DNA from: an uncultured beta proteobacterium
GTDB lineage: Bacteria; Pseudomonadota; Gammaproteobacteria; Burkholderiales; Burkholderiaceae_C
Length of the DNA: 50,766 nt
Direction: 5' to 3'
NCBI GenBank assembly: GCA_903938815.1
Contig: CAJAES010000106.1
Location: 1 to 50,766 of the forward strand
The notes under the pieces were generated by a model. The model saw only the letters and a list, made by a program, of their open reading frames with translations. It made no database searches and was not told the DNA's origin. A program made the position numbers and the translations under genes. How positions within the stretch are numbered: the stretch's first letter is position 1; every line of letters starts with the position of its first letter. Positions 16,951 to 25,210 of this stretch are shown piece after piece.

Positions 16951-18008
16951 AGGTCTACGAGGTCGGCGGTGCCGTGCGCGACGCGCTGCTCGGCCGCCCG
17001 CCCGGCGACCGCGACTGGGTGGTGGTGGGCGCCACGCCGCAGCAGATGCTCGACGCCGGTTTCCGGCCGGTGGGCCGCGACTTCCCGGTCTTCCTGCACC
17101 CCGTGACGAGCGAGGAATACGCGCTCGCGCGCACCGAGCGCAAGTCGGCGCCCGGCTACCACGGCTTCGTGTTCCAGGCCGCGCCCGACGTGACGCTGGA
17201 ACAGGACCTGGCCCGCCGCGACCTGACCATCAACGCCATCGCCCGCGACGCCGACGGCACCCTGACCGACCCCTACGGCGGCCAGCGCGACATCGCCGCG
17301 CGTGTGCTGCGCCACGTGTCGCCCGCGTTCGTCGAGGACCCGGTGCGGCTGCTGCGCCTGGCGCGGCTGGCGGCGCGCTTCCACGACTTCAGCGTGGCCC
17401 CCGAGACAGAAGCCCTGCTGGCCCGCCTGGTGGTGGAGGGCGAGGTGGACGCGCTGGTGCCCGAGCGCGTCTGGCAGGAACTCGCGCGAGGCCTGCTCGA
17501 AGCGCGCCCGGCGCGGATGTTCGAGGTGCTGGAACGCTGCGGCGCCCGCGCCCGGCTGCTGCCCGAACTGGGCGCCGGGCCGGTGGCGGTGCCAGCGTTC
17601 GACGCCGATGCCGGGCTGGACGTGCGCTGGGCGGCGCTGCTGCTGGCGAACACCGTGCCCAAGGCCGGTGCACGCGCCCTCGCCGAACGCCTGCGCGTGC
17701 CGGCCAGCACGCGTGACCTGGCGGACATGGCGCTGCGCGAGTCCGAAGTTCTGCGCCGCGGGGAAACGCTGGACGCCGAGGCGCTGGTGGCCCTGCTGGA
17801 GCGCTGCGACGCGCTGCGCCGGGCCGACCGCTTCACGGCCCTGCTGCAGGCCTGCGGCTGCCGCGACAGCCGGCGCCTGCCGCAGGCGCTGGCCGCCGCG
17901 CAGGCCGTGCCGACAGCCGCCATCGCGGCAGGCCAGCCCCCGGGGCCGGCCGTGGGCGCGGCCATCCGGCAGGCGCGTGTAGCTGCAGTCGGGCAGGCAG
18001 TCGGGTAG
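16947..18008 (+). CDS. cca: CCA-adding tRNA nucleotidyltransferase, HD domain lost
   Basis: Cca adds or repairs the 3' CCA of tRNA. The 353-residue protein has the class II nucleotidyltransferase head with VGGAVRDALLG (6-16), catalytic Asp21 and Asp23 in GDRDW, RTERKSAPGYHGF, LARRDLTINAIA and EDPVRLLRLARLAARF. The E. coli-type multifunctional enzyme is about 410 residues and has a C-terminal HD phosphohydrolase with a His-Asp pair in CHDLGK. Here the matching place reads AALLLANTVPK and roughly 40 residues are missing, so the phosphatase/phosphodiesterase activity should be absent while CCA addition is kept. The tail is Ala/Gly/Val-rich. Its start overlaps the GST stop by four bases; it is last in the run. 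Confidence 0.93.
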   Translation: MKVYEVGGAVRDALLGRPPGDRDWVVVGATPQQMLDAGFRPVGRDFPVFLHPVTSEEYALARTERKSAPGYHGFVFQAAPDVTLEQDLARRDLTINAIARDADGTLTDPYGGQRDIAARVLRHVSPAFVEDPVRLLRLARLAARFHDFSVAPETEALLARLVVEGEVDALVPERVWQELARGLLEARPARMFEVLERCGARARLLPELGAGPVAVPAFDADAGLDVRWAALLLANTVPKAGARALAERLRVPASTRDLADMALRESEVLRRGETLDAEALVALLERCDALRRADRFTALLQACGCRDSRRLPQALAAAQAVPTAAIAAGQPPGPAVGAAIRQARVAAVGQAVG

Positions 18009-18113
18009 GCCGCCATGCAGGCCGTGGGGCAGGCCGCGCCATAGCGGGCGGGCGCACCATGAGGCCGGGGGCGCGCTGGATGCCGCCGCCGCAGCCCGGA
18101 CGGGCGGCCTCGA

Positions 18114-19760
18114 TCAAAGCAAGCCCTCGATGGGCAGCCACGAAAGCACCCGCGCGCCCACCCGCAGCAGCAGGCTGGCCTTGGGTTCGGCGTCGTACAC
18201 CTGCGTTCCGCCCGCGCCTGCCTCCAGCCACTGCAAGGAACCGTCCGCGGCCAGCGTCACCCGGTAGGCGGTGGCGGGCAGGTCGCGGTCGATGCCTTCG
18301 GAGACCGTCCTGGCCATGGCCTCGCTGTCCACGGCCAGACCCATCTCGGTGTTCAGGTAGGCCGAGCGGGGGTCGAGGTTGAACGAGCCCACGAACACCT
18401 GGCGCCTGTCCACCACGAAGGTCTTGCCGTGCAGGCTGGCCGATGACGACGGCGCCAGGCGGGCATTCCAGGGCAGCCTGGGGCGGCGTGTGTCGGCGTC
18501 GGGCTTGAGTTCGAACAACTCGATGCCCGCCTCCAGCAGGGTGCGCCGGTGGCGGGCGTAACCGGCGTGCACCGCCATCACGTCCGTGGCGGCGAGCGAA
18601 TTGGTGACGACTCGGACAGCGACCCCTCTGCGTGCCAGATCAACCAGCGCCTGCACACCCGCGTCTCCGGGCACGAAGTAGGGGGACACCAGATCCAGCG
18701 TCTGCCTGGCGCTTCGCAGCCAGACGCCGAGTGGCTCGAGCACGCGTTGGCCGGGCATAGTGGCAGCTGGGGCAGCTGGGGCGGCTGGGGCAGAGCTCAC
18801 CTTGTCGGGCGAATCGGAGAGGAGTTTCACCGGAGCCCACTGCATCCGGGTGTAGGCCGTCAGGGGTGCTGCGAGCCAGGGAGAGCCCTGCAGGCGGGCC
18901 TGCAGGCTCGCTGCCTCGGGCGAACTGCCCGGCTCCGCCAGCTGGCGCACGTGCAGCGCCAGCTCGGCCGGGTCTGCAGGGGGCACCAGGGGCGCCAGGG
19001 GGTACGCCAGCGGACTGTTCCAGTAGGCGTCGAACTGCTTGGCCGTCGCCAGCGCGGCGGGGCCCAGCGCCAGGAGGTCGAGGTCGGAAAACAGTAATGC
19101 GGCATCGACGCCGAAGTACACGTCGCCCACGTTGCGTCCGCCCACGATGGTGGCGACGCTGTCGGCCGTGAACGACTTGTCGTGCATGCGCTGGTTGAGC
19201 CGATGGAAGTCGGTGAGGTAGCCGAGTGCCTTGAACTCGCGGTGGCTGAAGGGATTGAACAGCCGCACCTCCACACCGGGCTGGGTCGCCAGAGCCTGCA
19301 GCCAGGTATCCATGCCGGCGCTGCCGTTGTCGTCGAGCAGCAGGCGCACGCGCACGCCGCGCTGGGCCGCGCGCCACAGTTCGTGCAGCATGATGTGGCC
19401 CGACACATCGGGCCGCCAGATGTACACCTGCACGTCCAGCCCCCGCTGCGCGGACCGCGCCAGCAACATCCGGCTGGCCAGGGCTTGCGTGGGGTCGTCC
19501 AGCAAGGCGACACCGCTGAGCGCGGCGTTGCCCAGCGGCGGGTCGTAGGCCCGTGCCAGCGGGCTGTCGGCAGCACCGACCAGGTGCGTGGACGCCTGGC
19601 GGTCGGGCAGCGGCGGCAGTCCGTAGGCGCAGGCGGTGAGGCCTGCGCAGGCAGTGACGCAAAGCGCCATGCCCAGGCGCCGCCACGCGCTGCGCGCGGC
19701 ATCTGCTGCCGTTCGGCCCCAGGGAAAGGGAAGGCGCGGGGCGTGAGGACTCGACTTCAT
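18114..19760 (-). CDS. Phospholipase D/cardiolipin synthase-like lipoprotein
   Basis: The 548-residue protein is a two-HKD member of the phospholipase D superfamily. The first HxKxxxxD motif begins at His193 (HDKSFTAD) with GGRNVGDVYFG after it; the second begins at His444 (HGKTFVVD) with VGSFNLDPRSAYLNTEMG. The N terminus is a lipoprotein signal with lipobox LTAC (Cys44), so the enzyme should be membrane-anchored outside the cytoplasm. A low-complexity Ala/Pro linker is encoded near 18765-18805. The start at ATG 19760 overlaps the stop of the DUF3047 gene upstream (ATGA, 19757-19760), indicating co-translation. It likely acts on envelope phospholipids; cardiolipin synthesis is possible but unproven. 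Confidence 0.9.
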   Translation of the reverse strand: MKSSPHAPRLPFPWGRTAADAARSAWRRLGMALCVTACAGLTACAYGLPPLPDRQASTHLVGAADSPLARAYDPPLGNAALSGVALLDDPTQALASRMLLARSAQRGLDVQVYIWRPDVSGHIMLHELWRAAQRGVRVRLLLDDNGSAGMDTWLQALATQPGVEVRLFNPFSHREFKALGYLTDFHRLNQRMHDKSFTADSVATIVGGRNVGDVYFGVDAALLFSDLDLLALGPAALATAKQFDAYWNSPLAYPLAPLVPPADPAELALHVRQLAEPGSSPEAASLQARLQGSPWLAAPLTAYTRMQWAPVKLLSDSPDKVSSAPAAPAAPAATMPGQRVLEPLGVWLRSARQTLDLVSPYFVPGDAGVQALVDLARRGVAVRVVTNSLAATDVMAVHAGYARHRRTLLEAGIELFELKPDADTRRPRLPWNARLAPSSSASLHGKTFVVDRRQVFVGSFNLDPRSAYLNTEMGLAVDSEAMARTVSEGIDRDLPATAYRVTLAADGSLQWLEAGAGGTQVYDAEPKASLLLRVGARVLSWLPIEGLL

Positions 19761-20509
19761 TTCGAAGGGCAGTCGAAGGCGAAGCCGGCGTACATGCCGG
19801 CGGCCTTCTCGCCGGTGTTGTCGGTGTCGGTCATGGCTGCGATGGCGATGACCGGGCCGGGCGAGACACCGAAGGCGCGGCGGTAGTCCTCGCGCAGGTT
19901 GCGGCTGACATCGTGCCAACGGCCAAGTCCGTCGGTGCCGGACTGCACGACCAGCATCTTGATCTGGCTCGTGTGGGCCGATGGAATGATGGTGCCCGGC
20001 GCTTCCTGACTGCCCCAGATGTACATGAGGGCAGCGTAGGGCGGCGGCCTGCCGGTCATCGTCTGGGCCAGCCTGCGCTGCGCGCGTTCGGCAAAGGGCA
20101 GCCTGGACGCATCGCCGTCGAAGGCCACCACCACGCGCAGCGGCGCGTCTTCGCGATTCCGGTCAGCGTTGTCGGCACGCGGCACCAGCGCATCCGTCTT
20201 CCAGGACCACCGCAGCCAGGCATTGGCGGGACGCGACGGCTTGAAGGCCGCGCCATACAGGGAAGCCGACCCGTCGGCCTGCGCCTGAAGCACCTGGCGA
20301 CCGTCCTCGGCGACCAGCTTGTACTGCGTGTCCTGTTTGAGCTTGGAGAGTGGCGCGTGGCCCCACGCAACGGCGCCACCGTCGAAGGGGATCGGGCGAA
20401 CGGCACAGCCCTTTGTCTGCGCCCAGGCCGGGCTCACACCTACGGTCAAGGCAGCCAGCGGCACCGAGAGGACCGAGAGGACAGAAACAAATTCCTGCCG
20501 AATCAGCAT
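19757..20509 (-). CDS. DUF3047 domain-containing exported protein
   Basis: The 250-residue product has a signal peptide (about residues 1-30, cleaved after AWA) and a DUF3047 domain: AWLRWSWKTDALVPRADNADRNREDAPLRVVVAFDGD, then LMYIWGSQEAPGT and IAAMTDTDNTGEKA. The function of the family is unknown; the fold is predicted beta-rich and periplasmic. A clear AGGAG site precedes the ATG at 20509. Translational coupling with the phospholipase D lipoprotein downstream suggests a shared envelope role. The 220 bases upstream hold no gene I can support. Confidence 0.87.
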   Translation of the reverse strand: MLIRQEFVSVLSVLSVPLAALTVGVSPAWAQTKGCAVRPIPFDGGAVAWGHAPLSKLKQDTQYKLVAEDGRQVLQAQADGSASLYGAAFKPSRPANAWLRWSWKTDALVPRADNADRNREDAPLRVVVAFDGDASRLPFAERAQRRLAQTMTGRPPPYAALMYIWGSQEAPGTIIPSAHTSQIKMLVVQSGTDGLGRWHDVSRNLREDYRRAFGVSPGPVIAIAAMTDTDNTGEKAAGMYAGFAFDCPSK

Positions 20510-20729
20510 GCAGAACTCCTGGCGTACAGGCGTGAACGCGGCCTATTGGACCACCAGTGTTCCGGGAACGCCACGCGTGCCCACCGTGCGCGGCCAAGGC
20601 CCCGCAGACCGCCAGTGGCGCCGGCAGATCAGCCCGCCGCCCGGTGTGCGCCGGGCGGCACGCAACTTCGTGCGCCTCCGAGGTAGGGGGGCGGCAGCGG
20701 AGTCGACGCCCTTGTGACACCATCCGGGC

Positions 20730-21110
20730 ATGCGCCTCGCCGACGGCATTCGCAAGCATGGCTTCCGCAAGTGGTACGAGCGGGAGTTGCTGCAGAGCCA
20801 TGCGCATCTGGCTTTCGTCTTCCTGTGCACCATCGGCATCCTGGGCTCGCTGGAAGCCGCGTCGAGCGCCCGCTCGATGGGCGACCGCGCCTCGGACCTG
20901 CTCACAACCCTGCTGTGCAGCGCGGCCGGGCTCTGGGCGCTGCGCCGCTACCTGCTCCTGCTGTCGACGGCCGAGGCCGTGGCCAACCAGGCCAACTGCC
21001 CCGAGTGCACCACCTACGCCCGCCTGAACCTGCTGCAGGCCAGCGAGGACGGCCGCTCGGTGATCGTGGGCTGCCGAAAGTGCGAACACCGCTGGCAGAT
21101 CGACAGCTGA
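20730..21110 (+). CDS. Small membrane protein with C-terminal zinc ribbon (uncharacterised)
   Basis: I do not recognise a named family. The 126-residue product has two predicted membrane helices (about residues 24-45 and 57-80) followed by a cytoplasmic four-cysteine ribbon: Cys90 and Cys93 in CPEC, Cys115 and Cys118 in CRKC, ending EHRWQIDS. The CxxC...CxxC spacing with the aromatic ending is typical of zinc ribbons of the zinc_ribbon_5/DUF type. The codon usage matches neighbouring genes, and the first in-frame ATG at 20730 gives a basic N terminus consistent with an inside orientation. It stands alone between a divergent DUF3047 gene and a gene-free stretch. Confidence 0.72.
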   Translation: MRLADGIRKHGFRKWYERELLQSHAHLAFVFLCTIGILGSLEAASSARSMGDRASDLLTTLLCSAAGLWALRRYLLLLSTAEAVANQANCPECTTYARLNLLQASEDGRSVIVGCRKCEHRWQIDS

Positions 21111-21505
21111 GACGGTTCGCTGGATGTTCTGGCGGCTGTCGGTGCGGTGTGCGGGTCGGCTGCGGTTCAGGGCGAGTGCGCGCTGAAGGCCCGTTGCGGG
21201 CCTGGCCTTCACGCTGGCGCAGGTGCACGCAAGTCGGGTGGGTCGAGGCCGGCGGCCAACGACCCTCCGAAGACGTTCGACAGGGCGGACAGAGGGCTTC
21301 AAAGTACCCCCTCGCTCGACGCGCTGCGCGCGATCTGCCCGGGAACGGCCGTGTCCTGTCGAGCACTGAAGGCCTTGTCGGAGCCAGGCGCTGGCACTGC
21401 TGATGGCTTGCGGGTGGCGTACCGACTGGGTGTGGGGGTGTCTGCCAGGCGCTCGTGCAGCCCACGCGGGACACAGGCGCAGGCGCCACTTCCAGTTCAC
21501 CAGGG
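21111..21505. other. 395-base stretch without a supportable gene
   Basis: Open frames here have no recognisable domain and lack ribosome sites. The stretch holds one complex inverted repeat: ggcccg (21188-21193) pairs with cgggcc (21197-21202), and an alternative outer pairing joins gaaggcc (21185-21191) with ggccttc (21204-21210). No T tract follows. It lies between the 3' ends of the zinc-ribbon gene and the serine hydrolase gene, so it separates two convergent genes. It may be a decayed gene or a dispersed intergenic repeat. Confidence 0.5.
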
Positions 21506-22663
21506 TCATCTGGGGACCGGTGCGGCGGCGCCCTCCGCGGGAGCACACAGTGCAGCGGCAAGGATGTCATGCGAAAGGCCCTTGCCTTGCCAGATCTCGC
21601 CGAAATCGAAGTCTGCCTGGTTGCTGAACATCACGACCGAGACGCCACGCCCCGGCGCGATGATGTTGCGCGCCTGGATGCCACCCACATAGCCGCGGCG
21701 CTCCACCAATTCCACGGGTTCGGCACAGCCGGCGATCGGCGCGGTGAAGGCCCACACACCCAGGCCGGCATAGCCCCACTTCGGCTCACCTGTCCACATG
21801 GCCTGGCGCGAAGCCGCGCTCACCAAGCGCCCGGCCAGCAAGGCACGGCTGAAGGCCAACAGGTCGCGCGCCGTGCCCTCCATCGCGCCGGCGGCGCCAT
21901 AGGTGGCCATCACTGGTTGCGGCACGGCCTGGCCGTTGGCGTCCATGGCGACGGCCATCGCCCGCGTGCGGCCCTCGTTCAGTCGAAGGCTTCGCAGGCC
22001 CAGCGGCTGCGCGATGCGCTGCTGCATGAGCTGGCGGATGGGCTGGCCGGTGAGGTGCTCGATCAGTCCCGCCAGCACCAGCGTGTCGCAGTCGCCGTAC
22101 TGGAAACGTTCGCCCGGCGCGGCCTTCGCAGGCCCGGCGCAGAAGCGAAGCGCATCGGGCTGCCAGGGCGGGCCCTTGCGCCGGTAGAACGACCACACGC
22201 CATCGGCGTCCCTGGGGCTGTCGCCGGTATACGCAAGGCCGGACAGGTGCTGCATCAGGTGCTGCACAGTGATCCGCGCGGCCCCGGGTGCCTGAAAAGC
22301 GTGCCAGCGCTCGGCGAGCGTATCGTCCAATTTGAGCAACCCTGCATCCACCAGCTGCATGGCCAGGGTCACTGTCACCTGCTTGCTCACCGACCCCCAG
22401 CGCCAGACCGCGCCGGGCTTGTGCGCCACGTCGGGCTTGCGCCGAGCCAGGCCCACGGCCTGTTCGAACCACACGCTGTTGGCGTCAGCCACCAGGACCT
22501 CGCCAGCGAAGCCTTGGCCCTGGGCCGTGTTCACAACCTGCCACAGGCGCGCAGGGGTGCCGGGCGGGGTGGCGGCGACGGCTGGGCCGCACACCAGGTT
22601 CAGCAGTGCCGCGGCCAGGGCGGTGGTGAAAGCGGGCCACATGACTCGGCGACTTGGGGTCAT
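21506..22663 (-). CDS. Serine hydrolase, beta-lactamase/class C family (exported)
   Basis: The 385-residue protein has a signal peptide (about residues 1-30, VAA end) and the penicillin-binding-like fold of family S12. The nucleophile is the serine of SVSK in WGSVSKQVT. The second motif, normally YxN, reads YGD in FQYGDCDTLVLAGLIEHLTG. The third conserved region near the C terminus is RRGYVGG, close to the HxG variant. Members are esterases, D-aminopeptidases or carboxypeptidases rather than true resistance enzymes. ATG at 22663 is chosen because AAGGA lies seven bases upstream; an ATG at 22723 would add 20 residues before the signal. The gene-free stretch follows its stop. Confidence 0.87.
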   Translation of the reverse strand: MTPSRRVMWPAFTTALAAALLNLVCGPAVAATPPGTPARLWQVVNTAQGQGFAGEVLVADANSVWFEQAVGLARRKPDVAHKPGAVWRWGSVSKQVTVTLAMQLVDAGLLKLDDTLAERWHAFQAPGAARITVQHLMQHLSGLAYTGDSPRDADGVWSFYRRKGPPWQPDALRFCAGPAKAAPGERFQYGDCDTLVLAGLIEHLTGQPIRQLMQQRIAQPLGLRSLRLNEGRTRAMAVAMDANGQAVPQPVMATYGAAGAMEGTARDLLAFSRALLAGRLVSAASRQAMWTGEPKWGYAGLGVWAFTAPIAGCAEPVELVERRGYVGGIQARNIIAPGRGVSVVMFSNQADFDFGEIWQGKGLSHDILAAALCAPAEGAAAPVPR

Positions 22664-22726
22664 CAGCGGTTCCTTGTTCAAGGCGCTTCCATGGATGCAC
22701 ACAAACCGACTGCAAGCAGCCAATGG

Positions 22727-22918
22727 CTAGAAGAACGCCCCCACCGCCATCGCGATGAAGCTCAGCACCAGGCTGCTGGCCAGCGGCACGTAGATCTCGC
22801 GGCCGAAGAGGCGCAGGGTGAAGTCCCCCGGGAGCCGGCCAAGGCCGATGCGCTGCAGCCAGGCACGCAGGCCGTTGAAGATCAGGAAAGCGAGCAGGAA
22901 GACGAGCAGCCAGCGCAT
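22727..22918 (-). CDS. DUF2905 small membrane protein
   Basis: The 63-residue protein matches DUF2905: an N-terminal membrane helix (LLVFLLAFLIFNGL), the central conserved GRLPGDFTLRLFGREIYVPLASSLVLS and a second helix at the end. The family is found across bacteria beside unrelated genes and has no known function. It starts 18 bases after the methyltransferase stop and is probably the second gene of that unit. Confidence 0.9.
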   Translation of the reverse strand: MRWLLVFLLAFLIFNGLRAWLQRIGLGRLPGDFTLRLFGREIYVPLASSLVLSFIAMAVGAFF

Positions 22919-22936
22919 GGCAAGGTCAGACTCGGG

Positions 22937-24031
22937 CTACAGGCGGTGGCTGCGGTCGCCGGCGCGGAAGCCGAGCGCGTCGAAGCCCTCGCCCGTGGCG
23001 AAGCCGATGACCTTGAACAGCTCGCCCATCTCGTGCTCGTTGACCAGCTTCTGCGCCGCGGAGCGGGCCGGCAGGTCGGCGGATTCCAGCAGATCGGCCA
23101 GACCGCAGTTCAGCAGGAAGCGCGCCTGCGAGGTGTAGCCCAGCACCGTCAGGCCGGCGTCCTGCCCGGCCAGCGCGATACCGCTGAAGTTCACGTGCGC
23201 GGTGATGTCCTTCTCGCCCAGATCGGACAGTGGGTCGGCGTCGGCGCGGTGGGCCTGGTGGCACATCAGTGTGCCGCCATGGCGCTGCGGCAGGTAGTAC
23301 TCGGCCTCGGGGAAACCGTAGTCGATCAGGAAGACGGCGCCCCGCTTCAGTGTGGCGGCCAGCGTGCGGATGAAGGCCTCGGCCTGCGCGTGGATCTCGG
23401 TCACGGTACCGGGCACGTAGGGCGCCGCCAGCGGTGGGCGCAGCGCGGTGGGCCGGTCGGACCAGCCGAACCGGGCGCCGTCGCTGCCCACGCCGCGCTC
23501 GAACCATTGCGCGCCGTCGAAGTGGAGCAGTTGCACCGGCATGGCGTCGAGCACCTCGTTGCCGACGACCACGCCTTCCAGCTGAGACGGCAGCGCGGTT
23601 TCCCAGCTGACCTGAGCACCGAACGCAGCCAGGCTCTCCTGCTGGCGCGCCCGAAGTGCGCCCGACAGGTCGACGATGCGGTAGCGGCGCACGCGTGGCC
23701 CCAGCGCGCGCAGCAGCTGCCCGGCCAGTTTGCCGGAGCCCGCGCCGAACTCCCAGACCTCGTCGGTGCCGGTGGCGTCCAGCGCCTGCGCCACCTGGGC
23801 GGCCAGCGCGGCGCCGAACAGCGGCGACAGCTCGGGCGCGGTGACGAAGTCGCTGCCGTACGAGGGCATGGCGCCGAACATGCGGTCGGATCGGCTGTAG
23901 TAACCGAGGCCCGGTTCATACAGCGCGAAGGCCATGAAACGGTCGAACGGCCACCAACCGCCGTCGGCGGCGATGGCCGCATGCGCCCGCTGCCGCAGGC
24001 GGCTGGCTAAACTGGCGGGTTCGTCGTGCAT
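22937..24031 (-). CDS. MidA/NDUFAF7-type SAM-dependent methyltransferase
   Basis: The 364-residue product belongs to the class I methyltransferase family that includes NDUFAF7, which methylates an arginine in a complex I subunit in mitochondria, and bacterial MidA. Visible landmarks are FMAFALYEPGLGYY (32-45), DFVTAPELSPLFG (61-73), and the SAM-binding glycine loop FGAGSG (95-100), then GNEVLDAMPVQLL and LIDYGF. A role with complex I in bacteria is inferred, not shown. It is divergent from the pteridine reductase-like gene over a 26-base gap, so promoters overlap or are embedded. DUF2905 follows. Confidence 0.92.
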   Translation of the reverse strand: MHDEPASLASRLRQRAHAAIAADGGWWPFDRFMAFALYEPGLGYYSRSDRMFGAMPSYGSDFVTAPELSPLFGAALAAQVAQALDATGTDEVWEFGAGSGKLAGQLLRALGPRVRRYRIVDLSGALRARQQESLAAFGAQVSWETALPSQLEGVVVGNEVLDAMPVQLLHFDGAQWFERGVGSDGARFGWSDRPTALRPPLAAPYVPGTVTEIHAQAEAFIRTLAATLKRGAVFLIDYGFPEAEYYLPQRHGGTLMCHQAHRADADPLSDLGEKDITAHVNFSGIALAGQDAGLTVLGYTSQARFLLNCGLADLLESADLPARSAAQKLVNEHEMGELFKVIGFATGEGFDALGFRAGDRSHRL

Positions 24032-24057
24032 CCGGCGTCATTGTAGAAAGCCTGCCC

Positions 24058-24810
24058 ATGCCCCGTCCCGTGGTCCTCGTCACCGGCGCCGCCCGCCGCC
24101 TGGGCCGCGCCATCGCGCTGCATCTGGCCTACCGGGGCTGGGATGTGGCGGTGCATTACCGTGGTTCGGCCGGCGAGGCCGCCGCGACCGCGCGCGACAT
24201 CGCCGGCCTGGGCGCGCAGGCCGAGATCTTCCAGGCCGACCTCGCCGACGAGGCTCAGTGCGGCGCGCTGCTGCCGGAGGTGATCAAGCGCTTCGGGTAC
24301 GTGACTGCCGTGGTGAACAACGCATCGCTCTTCGAGTACGACAGCGTTGCCGACTTCAGCTTCGCCGCGATGGACCGCCACTGGCGCGCCAACACGGCGC
24401 CGGCCATCGTGCTGGCGCGTGCGCTGCACGCGGCCGGCGGCGGCGCGGTGGTCAACCTGCTCGATCAGAAACTCTGGAACCCGAACCCCGACTACCTGTC
24501 GTACACGCTGTCCAAGGCGGCGCTCGAAGCCGCCACCACCTTGCTGGCGCAGGCGCTGGCGCCCAGCACCCGCGTGTGCGGCGTCGCGCCGGGCGTCACG
24601 CTGGTGTCCGGGCCCATGGGCACTGCCGAGTTCGAGCGCGCGCACAAGCTGACGCCGCTGGAACGCTCCTCCACGCCGGAAGACATCGCGCGCGCGGTGC
24701 TCTTCCTGCTCGAATCGCCGGCGATCACCGGCACCACCCTGCTGGTCGACGGCGGCCAGCACCTGCAGGCCCAGTCCCGAGACGTGCTGTTCCTTGCGAA
24801 AGATCATTGA
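24058..24810 (+). CDS. FolM/pteridine reductase-like short-chain dehydrogenase
   Basis: The 250-residue SDR has the cofactor loop TGAARRLG (9-16), with arginines that favour NADPH as in pteridine reductases, NNAS at 87-90, and the active-site set Asp136, Tyr149 and Lys153. The aspartate lies 13 residues before the tyrosine where most SDRs have serine, as in PTR1 and FolM, which reduce dihydrofolate/dihydromonapterin. The folB gene starts one base after its stop, which supports a pterin role. The ATG at 24058 gives the standard N terminus. Confidence 0.9.
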   Translation: MPRPVVLVTGAARRLGRAIALHLAYRGWDVAVHYRGSAGEAAATARDIAGLGAQAEIFQADLADEAQCGALLPEVIKRFGYVTAVVNNASLFEYDSVADFSFAAMDRHWRANTAPAIVLARALHAAGGGAVVNLLDQKLWNPNPDYLSYTLSKAALEAATTLLAQALAPSTRVCGVAPGVTLVSGPMGTAEFERAHKLTPLERSSTPEDIARAVLFLLESPAITGTTLLVDGGQHLQAQSRDVLFLAKDH

Positions 24811-24811
24811 G

Positions 24812-25210
24812 ATGCAAACCCTCCTGCAACACCCTCGCCTGATGGACTGCCGCCGCCTCTTCCTGCGCGACTACGAGGTCTGGATCAACATCGGCGTGCA
24901 CGACTTCGAGAAGAAGGGAGAGCAGCGCGTGCTGATCAACGTCGACCTGTTCGTGCCGATGGCGCTGTCCACGCCCGTCAAGGACACGCTGGACGAGGTG
25001 GTGGACTACGACTTCATCCGCCGCAGCATCGCCGAGCGCGTCTCCAAGGGCCACATCCACCTGCAGGAGACGCTGGCCGACGACGTTCTGCAGGTGATGC
25101 TGGGCCACCCGCGCGTGCGCGCCGCCCGCGTGGCCACCGAGAAGCCCGACGTCTACCCCGACTGCGACGCGGTCGGCGTGGAGGTCTTCGGCATCAAGGA
25201 GGGCCTGTGA
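24812..25210 (+). CDS. folB: Dihydroneopterin aldolase family protein (FolB)
   Basis: FolB converts dihydroneopterin to 6-hydroxymethyl-dihydropterin in folate synthesis. The 132-residue protein shows RDYEVWINIGVHDFEKKGEQRVLINVDLF (about residues 19-47), VDYDFIRRSI, and the C-terminal EKPDVYPDCDAVGVEV with the catalytic-region lysine. It has an extra N-terminal stretch compared with E. coli FolB. ATG at 24812 is chosen over TTG at 24794. It sits between the FolM-like gene and ttcA with one-base spacing upstream and a TGATG overlap downstream, so the three form a coupled operon. Confidence 0.93.
   Translation: MQTLLQHPRLMDCRRLFLRDYEVWINIGVHDFEKKGEQRVLINVDLFVPMALSTPVKDTLDEVVDYDFIRRSIAERVSKGHIHLQETLADDVLQVMLGHPRVRAARVATEKPDVYPDCDAVGVEVFGIKEGL

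Noticed and set aside
18009..18113. Small gene between cca and the phospholipase D gene
   Set aside because: Short GC-rich frames only, with no ribosome site; the tail looks like degraded cca 3' sequence or spacer.
21147..21692. 181-residue plus-strand open frame in the gene-free stretch
   Set aside because: It overlaps the serine hydrolase antisense, has no ribosome site and no recognisable domain.
21506..22663. True beta-lactamase resistance gene
   Set aside because: The YxN motif is altered to YGD and the sequence resembles general S12 esterases/peptidases rather than AmpC.
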